A program made the translations under genes and the position numbers. This document shows positions 50,901 to 60,124 of a stretch of DNA of 64,000 nt, piece by piece. Position 1 is the first letter of the stretch; every line of letters starts with the position of its first letter. The stretch is from Mesorhizobium sp. AR07. GTDB taxonomy: Bacteria; Pseudomonadota; Alphaproteobacteria; Rhizobiales; Rhizobiaceae. The DNA is taken from assembly GCF_024746815.1 (NCBI RefSeq), contig NZ_CP080525.1, positions 1,922,001 through 1,986,000 on the forward strand, given 5' to 3'. The notes below the pieces were generated by a model. The model ran no database searches, was not told where the DNA came from, and saw only the letters and a list, made by a program, of their open reading frames with translations.

Positions 50901-52687
50901 TCGGCGGTGCAGCCGGAACGGCCGCATTTGCGCCCGGCACGCTCAACGCTGCGAGCGTCCAGTTCGGCGCCGGCACCGGTGCGATCAACTTCAACCATGC
51001 GAGCGCGAACTATATCTTCGCTTCGGCGATCAGCGGGCTGGGGACGATCAACCAGATCGCCGGCAACACCAACCTGACCGCCGATTCGAGCGGTTTCACC
51101 GGTGCGACCAACGTGATCGGCGGACGGCTGGCCGTGAACGGTTCGCTGGCCAACTCGCTGGTGACGATCACGGGCGGCATGCTGGGTGGCAACGGCACGG
51201 TGGGCGGCATCGTGGCGCAATCAGGCGGTATCATCGCACCGGGCAATTCGATCGGCACGCTCAATGTCGCGGGCGATATCGACCAGGCAGCGGGCTCGAT
51301 CTACCAGGTCGAACTGACCTCGACCGGCCAGTCCGACCTCATCCAGGCGACGGGCACGGCGACGATCGCCGCTGGCGCGGTCCTCGACGTTGTTAAGACG
51401 GATGCCGCGCCTTATGTCCTGGGCACGCATTACACGGTGCTGCAAGCCAATGCGGGCGTCACCGGCACCTACACCTTCAGCAAGGCCGGCCCGTTCATCG
51501 GCCTTCTCGCCAATTACGACGCGACGCATGTCTATCTCGATGTGGTGCAGACAAAGTCCTTTGCCTCGGTCGGCCTGACGCCCAACCAAATCGCCACCGG
51601 CGGTGGCAATGAAAGCCTTGGCGGCGGCAATCCGCTCTTTGATGCCATTGTGGGCTTGCCGACCTATGCAATTGCCCGTGGCGCCTTCGACCAGCTTTCA
51701 GGCGAAATCCATGCCTCGGCCAAGGGCATGCTGGTCGAGGACAGCCGCTTCGTCCGCGACGCCGCCAACGCCCGTGTTGCTGCTGCCTTCGGCGATGCCA
51801 GCGTGGCAGCATTGCCGGTCGTGGCCTATGGCGAAGGCGGGCCGGAGACGGTCGCTGCCGACACCGACCGCTTCGCCGTCTGGGGCCAGGCTTTTGGTTC
51901 GTGGGGCAATACGAATTCTGATGGCAATGCCGCCGCCTTCGACCGCTCGACCGGCGGCTTGCTGGCAGGCGCCGACACGCTGGTTGGCGGCTGGCGCGTG
52001 GGCTTGCTCGGCGGCTACAGCCATTCGTCCTTCGACGCTGACGACCGAAACGCCTCCGGCAAGAGCAGCAGCTATCATCTTGGCCTCTATGGCGGCACCA
52101 ATTGGGGTGCCATCGCCTTCCACACCGGTGCCGCCTACAGCTGGAGCAGCCTGTCGACAAAACGCTCCATCGCCTTCAACGGCTTTGCCGATTCACTATC
52201 AGCCGACTACGATGCCGGCACCGCGCAGGTGTTCGGCGAACTTGCCTACAAGGCCGATGCCGGGGACTTCAAGTTCGAGCCGTTCGCCAATCTCGCCTAT
52301 GTCAGCGTACACACCGACGGCTTTACCGAAACGGGTGGCGCGGCGGCCCTGACCAGCGCCGGCTCGACCACCGACGCCACCTTCGCCACGCTCGGACTGC
52401 GCGGCTCGACCGACTTTGCGCTTGGCGGTGTGACCGCCACCGCGCACGGCACGCTCGGCTGGCGTCACGCCTTCGGAGACGTCACGCCGACCTCGAGCTT
52501 CGCCTTCGCCGCCGGCGATGCCTTCACCATCGCCGGCGTGCCGATCGCCAGGGATGCCGCTCTTGCCGAAGCCGGCCTCGACCTGCAACTCGCCCCCAAT
52601 GCCACGCTCGGCCTGTCCTATGCCGGACAATTCGGCGGCGGCGCCGTCGACCAGGGCGCAAAGGTCAATCTGGGCGTGAGGTTCTGA
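47993..52687 (+). CDS. type Va autotransporter with T5SS/PEP-CTERM-associated repeat passenger
   Basis: The 1564-residue outer-membrane protein has an extended signal peptide (cleavage after the AAAA near residue 56). A passenger follows with about 18 units of roughly 48 residues each (pattern GTL-x-ITNGG-x-V...G-x-VDGAGSTWTNS-x-L-x-VG), from residue 117 to about 1000. Then come a linker with GGRLAVNGSL and IAPGNSIGTLNVAGD motifs, and a C-terminal beta-barrel (about 1290-1564) ending in Phe. The passenger should fold as a beta-helix on the cell surface, probably for adhesion. Units 4-7 and 10-13 are nearly identical. An ATG 39 bases later is an alternative start. Confidence 0.93.
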   Translation: MPQNIFEGRKATLMSTASLGYRNLLRNPRHMAGVSSLALMLGSTGVVGTTLPAAAADATWTGTTSSNWFDPANWSPNAVPDATNFVNINTLTPNPTVISGLGANGLVVLVGRNAGDVGSLKIINGGTLSDSQGAVGRFAGSTGTVTVDGAGSAWLHADDFYVAGEGTGTVAILNGGLISNIGGILGDGSEAVAVLSVDGAGSAWTNSSTLVIGQHGAGTLEVTNGGAVSNAAGSIGKFTGSNGYVSIDGAGSTWTNSGSLTVGGYGIGTLVITNGGAVGSDIGYVGLYSGSTGSATVDGAGSTWTNNGTLKVGNDGDGALAITNGGVVSNVDGYVAYSTDSTGKVTVDGIGSTWLNSGNASIGLDGTGTLNVLNGGAVTDSVGYVGNDAGSSGTVKVDGAGSTWTNSSDLYVGNNGTGTLAITNGGAVSNVIGAVGYAAGSTGMVIVDGAGSTWTNSGSLIVGDFGTGTLAIIHGSAVSNSWGAIGYSAGSTGMVFVDGTGSTWTNSSNLAVGDFGTGTLSITNGGAVSNDTAYVGNSAGSTGTVFVAGAGATWTSADLFIGGLSTGTLTISNGGAVSSDSAYVGYGAASIGTATVDGGGSTWTNNGTLKVGNDGDGALAITNGGVVSNVDGYVAYSTDSTGKVTVDGIGSTWLNSGNVFIGLDGTGTLNVLNGGTVTNSIGYVGNDAGSSGTVKVDGAGSTWTNSSDLYVGNNGTGTLAITNGGAVSNVIGAVGYAAGSTGTVLVDGAGSTWTNSSDLVVGGSGTGTLTVANGGFINSGILTIGNSGSGTLALSNGGKVNSTYGVVGDAATGVGTATVDGVGSTWSNGSALYVGNTGTGTLTISNGGKVTNAIGVLGDFSGSRGMAMVTGVGSTWANGSNLFVGLTGWGTLAIANGGAVTNSEGHIGDFAGAKGSVTVDGANSTWISLSDLVVGSAGTGTLNVSNGGAVSVGGIVNIASQVGSVGTLNIGGAAGTAAFAPGTLNAASVQFGAGTGAINFNHASANYIFASAISGLGTINQIAGNTNLTADSSGFTGATNVIGGRLAVNGSLANSLVTITGGMLGGNGTVGGIVAQSGGIIAPGNSIGTLNVAGDIDQAAGSIYQVELTSTGQSDLIQATGTATIAAGAVLDVVKTDAAPYVLGTHYTVLQANAGVTGTYTFSKAGPFIGLLANYDATHVYLDVVQTKSFASVGLTPNQIATGGGNESLGGGNPLFDAIVGLPTYAIARGAFDQLSGEIHASAKGMLVEDSRFVRDAANARVAAAFGDASVAALPVVAYGEGGPETVAADTDRFAVWGQAFGSWGNTNSDGNAAAFDRSTGGLLAGADTLVGGWRVGLLGGYSHSSFDADDRNASGKSSSYHLGLYGGTNWGAIAFHTGAAYSWSSLSTKRSIAFNGFADSLSADYDAGTAQVFGELAYKADAGDFKFEPFANLAYVSVHTDGFTETGGAAALTSAGSTTDATFATLGLRGSTDFALGGVTATAHGTLGWRHAFGDVTPTSSFAFAAGDAFTIAGVPIARDAALAEAGLDLQLAPNATLGLSYAGQFGGGAVDQGAKVNLGVRF
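48899..50220 (+). repeat. in-frame segmental duplication within the passenger
   Basis: A block of about 430 bp at 48901-49330 recurs at 49798-50227, 897 bp (299 codons) apart, with few base differences. It covers four passenger units. Units between and around the blocks are much more diverged, so this copy event is recent. Confidence 0.85.
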
Positions 52688-52708
52688 CGACAACGACAAA
52701 GGCCGCCA

Positions 52709-52800
52709 GCCAGAACGGCAGCGCGCTGGAGAACAGCCCGACCAGCAGCGCGCCGGTCGGGATCGATGGCGCAAGCAGCGCGGTTCCCGTCTGCGCCGCG
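52709..52800 (-). pseudogene. remnant of an EamA-like transporter gene, copy B
   Basis: The minus strand reads AAQTGTALLAPSIPTGALL then VGLFSSALPFWLAAF, the same segment as copy A at 46444-46535. It begins 21 bp after the autotransporter stop. No other part of the gene is present. Confidence 0.5.
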
Positions 52801-52943
52801 CCGAAGGCGCATGATGGGCAACCGGCCCTCCTGTCGCAAGGAAGGGCGGACTGTCGGCTGGGGCAAGGGCCGGCATCAGCGGTTCGAAAGTCAGCCAGGC
52901 ATCACTTGCAGCCATCCATGCCACTGGTTCAGCGTCACCCTGT

Positions 52944-54029
52944 CTAGGCGGCGGCCGCAACCGAGCGCTTGAAGACGATGGTGATCCTCGTGCCCTCGCT
53001 GGCGCTCGAATTCACGTCGAATTCCGCCTTGGCATTCTCGGTCAGCGAGCGGGCGATCAGCGCGCCGAGCTTGCCGCGCCTGGGCCAGGTCTCGCCTTCC
53101 GGCAGGCCGATGCCGTCATCGGCGACGACGATGCGGCAGCCATCGCCATCGACGATGCTGTGCAGCGTGATCGTGCCGCCGTCGCGCCCCTGGAAGGCAT
53201 GTTTGAGCGCATTGGTCAAAAGCTCGTTCACCACCAGCCCGGTCGGCATGGCGACGTTGATCGATACCGGATAGGTGTCGACCTTCATGTCGAGGCGGAT
53301 GCCCTCGACCGCATGCGAATTCATCACCGCCGACGCGATCCGGCTGAGATAGACGCCGAGATCGACCTCATCCTTGTCATTGTCGCCCGACAGCGTCTGG
53401 TAGAGGATCGCCAGCGCGTCGACGCGCCCCGCCAGCCTCTCGAAACGCTTCTGGTCCGGCTCGGCCGCGTTGCGGGTTTCGAGGCGGATCAGCGCGGTGA
53501 TCATCTGCAGATTGTTCTTCACCCGGTGCTGCAGTTCGCGCAGCAGCGTGTCTTTCTCGCGGATACGCTCGTCGATCGAGCGCGTATCCTCCGTTTCACC
53601 ATGGGCCGAGACGTCGACCAGCGCCACCAGCCGGAAGCAGACCTTGCCATCGTCATCCTCGATGACGTTGGAATAGACGTCGACGATCGCCGGCTGGTCT
53701 TCTGTCCGCTCTAGCCGGAACGTGCCGACGAAATCGGTCTCCTCGACCACCGCGTCGAAGAGCGCCCGGTCCTTCTGCTGGTGCAGGCCGGTGCCGGAAA
53801 GTGCCGCCCAATGTTCCCGAGCGAGCTTCGCCGCCTTCAGACCGGACAGTTTCTCGAATTCCGGATTGGCGTAGACGACGCGCTCCTTCGAACCCAGATC
53901 CGAGACGGCAATGGCGATCGGCACCTGGTCGAGAAATTTCTTGAACTGTTCGCTTTCCAGCGCGCTGGCAAGGTCCGGCGTTTCGAGCAACTGCCCGACC
54001 GCTTCGGCCTTCTGTGTGTCGGATGTCAT
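52944..54029 (-). CDS. sensor histidine kinase, PAS plus HisKA_2
   Basis: The 361-residue soluble kinase has an N-terminal PAS domain (about residues 28-142) and a HisKA_2 phosphoacceptor region with His168 in ELQHRVKNNLQM. An ATPase domain follows with the N-box NELLTNALKHAF and G-box DDGIGLPEG. No membrane segment is present. The LOV-type Cys motif is missing from the PAS domain, so blue light is not a likely signal. In this order such kinases often feed the general stress response (PhyR-NepR), but no phyR or nepR is nearby. It is an orphan, with the receiver encoded elsewhere. Confidence 0.9.
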   Translation of the reverse strand: MTSDTQKAEAVGQLLETPDLASALESEQFKKFLDQVPIAIAVSDLGSKERVVYANPEFEKLSGLKAAKLAREHWAALSGTGLHQQKDRALFDAVVEETDFVGTFRLERTEDQPAIVDVYSNVIEDDDGKVCFRLVALVDVSAHGETEDTRSIDERIREKDTLLRELQHRVKNNLQMITALIRLETRNAAEPDQKRFERLAGRVDALAILYQTLSGDNDKDEVDLGVYLSRIASAVMNSHAVEGIRLDMKVDTYPVSINVAMPTGLVVNELLTNALKHAFQGRDGGTITLHSIVDGDGCRIVVADDGIGLPEGETWPRRGKLGALIARSLTENAKAEFDVNSSASEGTRITIVFKRSVAAAA

Positions 54030-54161
54030 CTGCGGCGCCTGTGCTGTGTATGGGCGCTATCAATATCAGTGATACGATCAGCCCGCCATCGTCAAAGCTG
54101 GGAGCGGCTTTTCACGCGCCGCGTAGCCACCTCGAAGCAAACAGTCGAGGCCTGGAAACCA

Positions 54162-54264
54162 TTACCTCGACGCCAGCCGCGGAGTGGTCTTGACGTCGAT
54201 GATCTCCGGTTTCGCGCTGTCGACCGTGCCGTCCCAGCCGCCGCCGAGCGCCTTGTTGAGGGCC
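54162..54264 (-). pseudogene. C-terminal stub of an outer-membrane efflux channel (NodT/OprM type)
   Basis: On the minus strand, right after the stop of the RND gene, a frame reads [18 protein letters not shown], continues for about 15 more residues and ends in LASR and a stop. 'KALGGGW' is the signature end of NodT/OprM-type channel lipoproteins, the usual third gene of RND operons. The rest of the gene, over 400 codons, is absent, which suggests a deletion that joined the end of the pump gene to the end of the channel gene. Confidence 0.65.
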
Positions 54265-57200
54265 TTATTGCTGATTGGCCGTTGCCCGCGTCTCGCCCGT
54301 CTCCTGCCCAGTATCCTGCTTGGCCGCCTTGCCCTTGAAGATGCGGCGCACCGTGACGAACAGCAGTGGCACCAGGAACACGCCGATCACCGTTGCCGCG
54401 ATCATGCCGCCCATCACGCCGATGCCGACGGAATTCTGCGCGCCCGAGCCCGCACCGCTGGCAATCGCCAGCGGCGTGACGCCGAGGATGAAGGCCAGCG
54501 ACGTCATCAGGATCGGCCGCAGGCGCTGTCGCGCCGCTTCCAGCGTCGCCTCGACCAGACCCATGCCGGCCGCCTGCCGCTCGATGGCGAACTCGACGAT
54601 GAGGATGGCGTTCTTGGCTGCGAGGCCGATCGTGGTCAGCAGCCCGACCTTGAAATAGACGTCGTTGGTCTGGCCAAACAGGCTTGCCGCCAGCAGCGCG
54701 CCGAAGATGCCGATCGGCACCGCCAGCATGACCGCGAACGGGATCGACCAACTCTCATACAGCGCGGCCAGGCACAGGAACACGACCAGTGCCGAAATGG
54801 CGTAGAGGGATAGCGCCTGGTTGCCCGAAAGGCGTTCCTGGTGCGACAGCCCGGTCCATTCGTGGGAATATCCGGCGGGCAGCTGCGCGACCAGCCTGTC
54901 GATTTCGTCCATGGCGGCACCTGAACTCACGCCCGCTGCCGCCGCGCCCTGGATCTCGACCGCCGCCGAACCATTGTAGCGTTCGAGCCTGGGCGAGCCG
55001 AATGTCCAGTGGCTGGAGGCGAAGGCCGAGAACGGCACCATGGCGCCGCTGGCATTGCGGACCTGCCATTTGTCCAGATCTTCCGGCTGCATGCGGAAGT
55101 CCGCATCCGACTGCAGATAAACCGGCTTCACCCGTCCGCGATCGATGAAATCGTTGACGTAGTTGCTGCCCCAGGCGGTTGAAAGCGTGTTGTTGATGTC
55201 GGCGAGATTGACGCCGAGCGCGCTGGCTTTTTCCTGGTCGATGTCGACCGAGAATTGCGGCTGGTCTTCCTGGCCGTTAGGCCTTGTGTTGGCAAGCAGC
55301 TTGCTTTGCGCGGCAAGGCCGAGAAGCTGGTTTCGCGTCTGGATCAGTGCGCCATGGCCGGCGCCATTGACGTCCTGCAGGTAGAAATCGAAACCGTTGG
55401 TGTTGCCGAACCCCTGGATGGCGGGAGGGGCAAGCGCAAAGACCTGCGCGTCCCTGATCTTGGAAAAGGCCCCCATTGCCCGGCCGGCGATCGCCCGTGC
55501 CGCCATGGCCGGCGATGTACGCTGGCTGAAATCCTTCAGCCGCACAAAGCCGATGCCGACATTCTGGCCGGCGCCGCCGAAGCCGAAGCCGGAGGCGGTG
55601 AAGACGCCGTCGACCGCGTCCTTTTCGTCCTTCAGATAGTGGTCGGTCACCTGGGCCAGCACACGCTCGGTGCGGTCCTGCGTCGCGCCGACCGGCAGCT
55701 GCACGCTGGTGATCAGAATGCCCTGATCCTCTTCCGGCAGGAACGAGCTCGGCAGCCGCACAAACATCCAGCCCATGGCAATGACGATTGCCAGGAAGAC
55801 GATGAGGAAGCGCTTGCCTCTGTTGATGATGCCGTGCGAGCCGTCGCGATAGGCCAGCGTGCCGCGATCGAAGACACGGTTGAACCAGCCGAACGGGCCT
55901 GTCTGCGTCGCATGGTCCTTGGGCGGCCGCAGGATCGTGGCGCAAAGTGCTGGCGTCAGCACCAGCGCGACCAGCACCGACAGCACCATCGCCGAGACGA
56001 TGGTTACCGAGAATTGCCGGTAGATGATGCCGGTCGAACCGCCGAAGAAAGCCATAGGCACGAACACGGCCGACAGCACGGTGGCGATGCCGATCAGCGC
56101 GCCGGTGATTTCGTTCATCGACATGCGCGTCGCCTCCTTCGGCGGCAGGCCTTCTTCCTGCATCACGCGTTCGACGTTCTCGACGACGACGATGGCGTCG
56201 TCGACGAGCAGGCCGATGGCGAGCACCATGGCGAACATGGTCAGCGTGTTGACCGAATAGCCGAACAGGGAGAGCACGCCGAAGGTGCCGAGCAGCACCA
56301 CCGGCACGGCGATGGTCGGGATGATGGTCGCGCGCAGGTTCTGCAGGAAGATGAACATCACCAGGAACACAAGCACGATCGCCTCGGCCAGCGTCTTGAC
56401 CACCTCCTCGATCGACAGCCGCACGAAGGGCGAGGTGTCGTAGGGATAGACGACCTCGACCCCTTGCGGAAAGGTCGAGCTCAGGCGGCTGATGGTGGAG
56501 CGCACCGCCTCGGCCGTGTTGATGGCGTTGGCGCCGGTCGCCAGGTTGACGGCGACGCCGGCCGCCGGCTTGCCGTTGTAGTTGGCTTGCGTCGTATAGC
56601 TTTTGGCACCGAGCTCGACGGTGGCGACATCGTTGAGGCGAACCAGCGAGCCGTCCGTCTGGCTCTTCAGGATGATGTTGCGGAACTGTTCGGCGGTCTG
56701 CAGCCGGCTCTTGGCCGTCACCGTGGCGTTGAGCTGCTGGCCCTTGCGCGCCGGCAGGCCGCCGAGCTGGCCGGCCGAAACCTGCGTGTTCTGCGCCTGG
56801 ATCGCCGAGGCGACGTCGCTCGGCATCAAGGCATATTTGGCGAGCTTGTCCGGATCGAGCCAGATGCGCATGGCATAGCCGGAGCCGAAAAGCTGCGTCG
56901 AGCCGACACCCTCGACCCGCTTCAGCGTGTCGTTCACGGTGGCATCGACATAGTCGGCGAGATCGGTCGAGTTCATCTTGCCGTCGCCGGAGACGAAGCC
57001 GATGACCATCAGGAAGCCGGTCGAGGATTTGGAGACGGTGATGCCGTTGCTCTGCACAACCTGCGGCAGCTGCGACTGCACCAGCTGCAGCTTGTTCTGC
57101 GTCTGCACCTGGGCGGTGTCGGGATCGGCCGCACTGGTGAAGGTCAGCGTGATCGAGGCCGAACCGGTCGAGGTCGACGTCGCCGTCATGTAGTCGAGAT

Positions 57201-57420
57201 TGTCGATGCCGGTCATGCCTTGCTCGATGACCTTGGTCACCGAGTTTTCCACCGTCTGGGCATCGGCACCCGGATAGGTCGCGCTGATGTTGACCGTGGT
57301 CGGCGCGATCTGCGGGTATTGCGAGATCGGCAGCGTGGTGAGTGCCAGCAGGCCGCCCAGCATGATCACGATGGCGATCACCCAGGCAAAGATCGGCCGG
57401 TTGATGAAGAATACGGACAT
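54265..57420 (-). CDS. RND efflux pump inner-membrane subunit (HAE1, AcrB/MexB-like)
   Basis: The 1051-residue proton-driven pump has the family start [17 protein letters not shown] and twelve expected membrane segments in two homologous halves. The proton-relay Asp pair is in [14 protein letters not shown] in the fourth segment, and GFAFGG-like glycine loops are in the periplasmic domain. Full length matches AcrB (1049). It exports drugs, solvents or other amphiphiles. The adaptor gene is four bases upstream, so the two are co-translated. The third component is only a stub, so the pump must use a channel encoded elsewhere or be partly inactive. Confidence 0.97.
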   Translation of the reverse strand: MSVFFINRPIFAWVIAIVIMLGGLLALTTLPISQYPQIAPTTVNISATYPGADAQTVENSVTKVIEQGMTGIDNLDYMTATSTSTGSASITLTFTSAADPDTAQVQTQNKLQLVQSQLPQVVQSNGITVSKSSTGFLMVIGFVSGDGKMNSTDLADYVDATVNDTLKRVEGVGSTQLFGSGYAMRIWLDPDKLAKYALMPSDVASAIQAQNTQVSAGQLGGLPARKGQQLNATVTAKSRLQTAEQFRNIILKSQTDGSLVRLNDVATVELGAKSYTTQANYNGKPAAGVAVNLATGANAINTAEAVRSTISRLSSTFPQGVEVVYPYDTSPFVRLSIEEVVKTLAEAIVLVFLVMFIFLQNLRATIIPTIAVPVVLLGTFGVLSLFGYSVNTLTMFAMVLAIGLLVDDAIVVVENVERVMQEEGLPPKEATRMSMNEITGALIGIATVLSAVFVPMAFFGGSTGIIYRQFSVTIVSAMVLSVLVALVLTPALCATILRPPKDHATQTGPFGWFNRVFDRGTLAYRDGSHGIINRGKRFLIVFLAIVIAMGWMFVRLPSSFLPEEDQGILITSVQLPVGATQDRTERVLAQVTDHYLKDEKDAVDGVFTASGFGFGGAGQNVGIGFVRLKDFSQRTSPAMAARAIAGRAMGAFSKIRDAQVFALAPPAIQGFGNTNGFDFYLQDVNGAGHGALIQTRNQLLGLAAQSKLLANTRPNGQEDQPQFSVDIDQEKASALGVNLADINNTLSTAWGSNYVNDFIDRGRVKPVYLQSDADFRMQPEDLDKWQVRNASGAMVPFSAFASSHWTFGSPRLERYNGSAAVEIQGAAAAGVSSGAAMDEIDRLVAQLPAGYSHEWTGLSHQERLSGNQALSLYAISALVVFLCLAALYESWSIPFAVMLAVPIGIFGALLAASLFGQTNDVYFKVGLLTTIGLAAKNAILIVEFAIERQAAGMGLVEATLEAARQRLRPILMTSLAFILGVTPLAIASGAGSGAQNSVGIGVMGGMIAATVIGVFLVPLLFVTVRRIFKGKAAKQDTGQETGETRATANQQ

Positions 57421-57424
57421 CGCC

Positions 57425-58690
57425 TCAGTTCCCGGTCGACTGGCCGTTGCTGGCCATCTTGGAAGGGGTGGATGCGGACGAGGTCCCCTGCGCTCGGTCC
57501 TTGACCTCGCCGGTCGTCTCGTCGATCGTCACTTCGGCACCCGTTGCATCGCCGCCGGGGCGCACGAGCTGCATGCCCTCGACGATGACGCGGTCGCCGT
57601 CGCCGACACCGGCATCCACCAGCCAGTTGTTGCCGACGCTGTTGCGCACGGTGAGCACCCGCGTCTCGACCTTCCCCTGCACGTTGATGACCATCGCCGT
57701 CGCCTCGCCCTTGGTGTTGCGGCTCACGGCGCGCTGCGGCACCAGGAAACTGTTCTGGGCGACGCCCTCCTCGACCAGCGCCCGCACATACATGCCGGGC
57801 AGCAGCAGGCGGTCCGGATTGGGAAACTCAGCCCTCAGCGCGAAGGTGCCGGTGGTCTGGTCGACATTGGCGCCGGCGAATTCCATCTTGCCGGTCTGCG
57901 CATAGATGGTGCCATTCTCGAGCTTCAGCTTGACGCTGACATTGGGGCCGCTGAGTTTCAGCCGCCCTTCGTTGATTGCCTGGCGCAGATTGAGCAAATT
58001 GGTGCTCGACTGCGTGACGTCGACATTGATCGGATCCAGCGAACGGATGGTGGTCAGCACCGTGTCCTGGTTGGCGGTGACCAGCGCTCCGGGCGTCAGC
58101 GTGGACTTGTCGATCCGGCCGGCAATCGGCGCGGTGATCGAGGTGCGGTCGAGGCTGATACGCGCGCTCTCGACGCTGGCCTTGGCCGCTGCCACATCCG
58201 CGTTGGCCTGTGCCAGCGTGGCCGCGGCATCGTCATAATCCTGTTTCGAAACCACATTCTGCTTCAGCAATCCGGCATAGCGGTCGAACTTGGCCTGCGC
58301 GGTAGGCACTGCCGCTTCCGCCTTTTGCTGCGCCGCGACCGCGCTGTCATAGGCTGCCTTGTAGCTTGCCGGATCGATGAGGTAGAGCGGCTGTCCCGCC
58401 GCCACTTCGCTGCCTTCCTTGAACAGGCGCGACAGGATGATGCCGTTCACCTGCGGGCGCACCTCGGCAATCAGCGAAGCGGCCGTGCGCCCTGACAGTT
58501 CGGCGGTGATCGCGACCGATTGCGGATGCACGGTGACGACGCCCACCTCGGGCTTGCCGGGCGCGCCCATGCCGGCGGGAGCCTTGTTCTCCTGCGAACA
58601 GCTCACCAGAAAAAGCGCGCCGCACAGCATTGCGGCCCAGGGCGCGAGACGGCGTGCCGGCAGGGAAGACTGGCTAGACGGGATAGACAT
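57425..58690 (-). CDS. RND efflux adaptor lipoprotein (AcrA/MexA-like)
   Basis: The 421-residue periplasmic adaptor starts with a lipoprotein signal whose lipobox ends at Cys31 (LFLVSC). The biotinyl-lipoyl halves flank a coiled-coil hairpin ([29 protein letters not shown]...). The beta-barrel and membrane-proximal domains follow, with [16 protein letters not shown] as the family signature. It joins the pump to an outer-membrane channel. The ATG at 58690 lies inside the 3' end of a short upstream ORF, suggesting reinitiation. Confidence 0.95.
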   Translation of the reverse strand: MSIPSSQSSLPARRLAPWAAMLCGALFLVSCSQENKAPAGMGAPGKPEVGVVTVHPQSVAITAELSGRTAASLIAEVRPQVNGIILSRLFKEGSEVAAGQPLYLIDPASYKAAYDSAVAAQQKAEAAVPTAQAKFDRYAGLLKQNVVSKQDYDDAAATLAQANADVAAAKASVESARISLDRTSITAPIAGRIDKSTLTPGALVTANQDTVLTTIRSLDPINVDVTQSSTNLLNLRQAINEGRLKLSGPNVSVKLKLENGTIYAQTGKMEFAGANVDQTTGTFALRAEFPNPDRLLLPGMYVRALVEEGVAQNSFLVPQRAVSRNTKGEATAMVINVQGKVETRVLTVRNSVGNNWLVDAGVGDGDRVIVEGMQLVRPGGDATGAEVTIDETTGEVKDRAQGTSSASTPSKMASNGQSTGN

Positions 58691-58808
58691 GGCCTGGATG
58701 ATCTTTCGCTGGAGTTGCGGTCGCCGCCTGGCTGTCGGCATCGGATCGGTCCACCAGGAACCAGCCCGGGTTGAGGGCGGCGTCGAGCAGTGCTTCGAAG
58801 CGGCTCAT
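58674..58808 (-). CDS. short ORF overlapping the adaptor start (44 residues)
   Basis: The 44-codon ORF begins with AGGAG six bases before the ATG and encodes MSRFEALLDAALNPGWFLV, then a polar tail ending HVYPV. It overlaps the adaptor gene by 17 bp and follows the upstream 31-codon ORF with an ATGA overlap. Composition and ribosome site are good for such a short frame. It may be a real microprotein or a translational-coupling leader. No family is recognised. Confidence 0.5.
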   Translation of the reverse strand: MSRFEALLDAALNPGWFLVDRSDADSQAATATPAKDHPGHVYPV

Positions 58809-58900
58809 GTCGCGCTCCTTCTGTGCGGTCGAAGGTATTCGAGGATCGAAGTCCCGGCCGCGGTGCCCATCAGCATCAATATCCCGATCAGCAGCGACAT
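58805..58900 (-). CDS. short membrane ORF (31 residues)
   Basis: The frame encodes MSLLIGILMLMGTAAGTSIL followed by EYLRPHRRSAT, a single membrane segment with a basic C-terminal tail, as in KdpF-like microproteins. Its stop overlaps the next ATG (ATGA). The ribosome site is weak. It could regulate or stabilise a neighbouring membrane protein, but this is inference. Confidence 0.45.
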   Translation of the reverse strand: MSLLIGILMLMGTAAGTSILEYLRPHRRSAT

Positions 58901-58921
58901 GCCAAGCGCGTTGCCGGAGTC

Positions 58922-59113
58922 TTACGCGATCTGGCGATTGCCGGGCCGCTCCGAAAGCGGCAGCGACAGGCGCCAGGCGGCGAAGCTCAGACGGATCGCG
59001 CCCTTGAGCGTGTCGGCTGGCATCGCCGGCGGCAGAACGCGCGCGGCATGGCCGAGCGAGAATCCCGGGCGGATCGATGCGATCAGCCGCAGCATCATCA
59101 TGGCTTCCCACAT
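58922..59113 (-). CDS. short ORF (63 residues) before the efflux genes
   Basis: The frame encodes MWEAMMMLRLIASIRPGFSL, then HAARVLPPAMPADTLKGAIRL and a C-terminal half with Trp/Leu-rich amphipathic character. GGAA lies about nine bases before the ATG at 59113. It could be the N-terminal part of a small envelope protein. The family is not known. It is the first of three short frames that lead into the adaptor gene. Confidence 0.45.
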   Translation of the reverse strand: MWEAMMMLRLIASIRPGFSLGHAARVLPPAMPADTLKGAIRLSFAAWRLSLPLSERPGNRQIA

Positions 59114-59221
59114 TGCTTCGATTCCATGATTTGAAGGATCGGGTGGCGGGAACACGCCCCGCCACCCCGAAACCGGCCGGCCCGAGAACGGGTTGGATAT
59201 CGGGCCGGCCGGCGCAGCCGA

Positions 59222-59911
59222 TCAGAGCTGCTCGCCGTTCCCGGGCTGGGGCGGCGGGACCTGTCTGCCATCGTCGGGCAGACCTCGGGGGCCGGCTGCG
59301 TCCTCCGGCGGGCCGCCCCAGGGACGGGCGGGGCCGTGGGGGCGATCCGCCGAAGCGAGGATTTCGAGCTGCTCGGGGGTCAGCTTGGCGCGAAGTGCCG
59401 CGATCGCGTCCCTCAGCTTGCCGGCCGAGACCGCCCGTTTGGTGATATCGTCGGCCAGCCTTTCCTGGAAGGCGAAGGCATCCGGTTTGCCGCCCGGGCC
59501 CGCCGCATCCAGGCCCCTTGCCTCCGGTCCGCCCGGACCACCCTCGCCAGGACCACCAGGACCGTGATCGGGCCGAGGCGGCGTCAGCACGGCCTGCAGC
59601 GCGCTGGTATAGTCGCGCCAGGCATCGAGTTGCTCGCTGCGCACGCCGATGCGGGTCTCGAGCGCCGCAAGCCGCGCCGCCAGCATGAATTCCGGCGGCG
59701 GCCCCATGCGGCGGGGACCAAAACCTTCCGGACCGGACCGCATCGGGCCGTGCCAGGGCATCGGGCGATGGTCTCGTCCCGGGCCATCCTGCATGGCCAT
59801 GACCGGTGGCGGTTCGCCGCCGGGCGCGGCGGCCGAATCGACCTGTTGCGCCAGGGCCGGATGAACGAGGGCGGCCGAGAACAGGCCGAGCGCGACGAAT
59901 CTGCTCTGCAT
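59222..59911 (-). CDS. Spy/CpxP family periplasmic protein
   Basis: The 229-residue exported protein has a signal peptide cleaved near ALAQ and an LTXXQ motif in LTPEQLEIL. A long proline/glycine/histidine-rich part follows the signal, with a helical middle (LAARLAALETRIGVRSEQLDAWRDYTSAL). The helical part matches the Spy/CpxP fold, periplasmic chaperones induced by envelope stress. It faces an OmpR-type two-component system on the other strand, so it is a likely target. GGATTT-type weak ribosome site precedes the ATG at 59911. Confidence 0.85.
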   Translation of the reverse strand: MQSRFVALGLFSAALVHPALAQQVDSAAAPGGEPPPVMAMQDGPGRDHRPMPWHGPMRSGPEGFGPRRMGPPPEFMLAARLAALETRIGVRSEQLDAWRDYTSALQAVLTPPRPDHGPGGPGEGGPGGPEARGLDAAGPGGKPDAFAFQERLADDITKRAVSAGKLRDAIAALRAKLTPEQLEILASADRPHGPARPWGGPPEDAAGPRGLPDDGRQVPPPQPGNGEQL

Positions 59912-60124
59912 GATGTAAATCCTTTCCCGCATGCTTCGGATGGCAGGAAGATAGGAGGCGTCTTTTTCCGCTTTGCTTCGGCGTGTTGCCGAAGGTTTCC
60001 AGAATAAGGAGATTTGTTTCCGAATGTTTCCGCCGGCCCATTGGCAACATTGCGTTGCAATTTTCCATGCCGTTTACCGGCGGCTCTCCCTATAATCCCG
60101 AACCAACAGGCAAGCGGGCGAGCA
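59912..60124. promoter_or_regulatory. divergent promoter region between the Spy-like gene and the response regulator
   Basis: The region is 213 bp long and holds no gene. It contains repeated TGTTTCC/GTTTCC-type sequences at about 59990-60030 (GAAGGTTTCC, GATTTGTTTCCGAATGTTTCC) that could be response-regulator boxes in direct-repeat arrangement. The link is by position only. Confidence 0.4.

Noticed and set aside
52944..54029. LOV blue-light kinase
   Set aside because: The flavin-binding NCRFLQ-type Cys motif is absent from the PAS domain.
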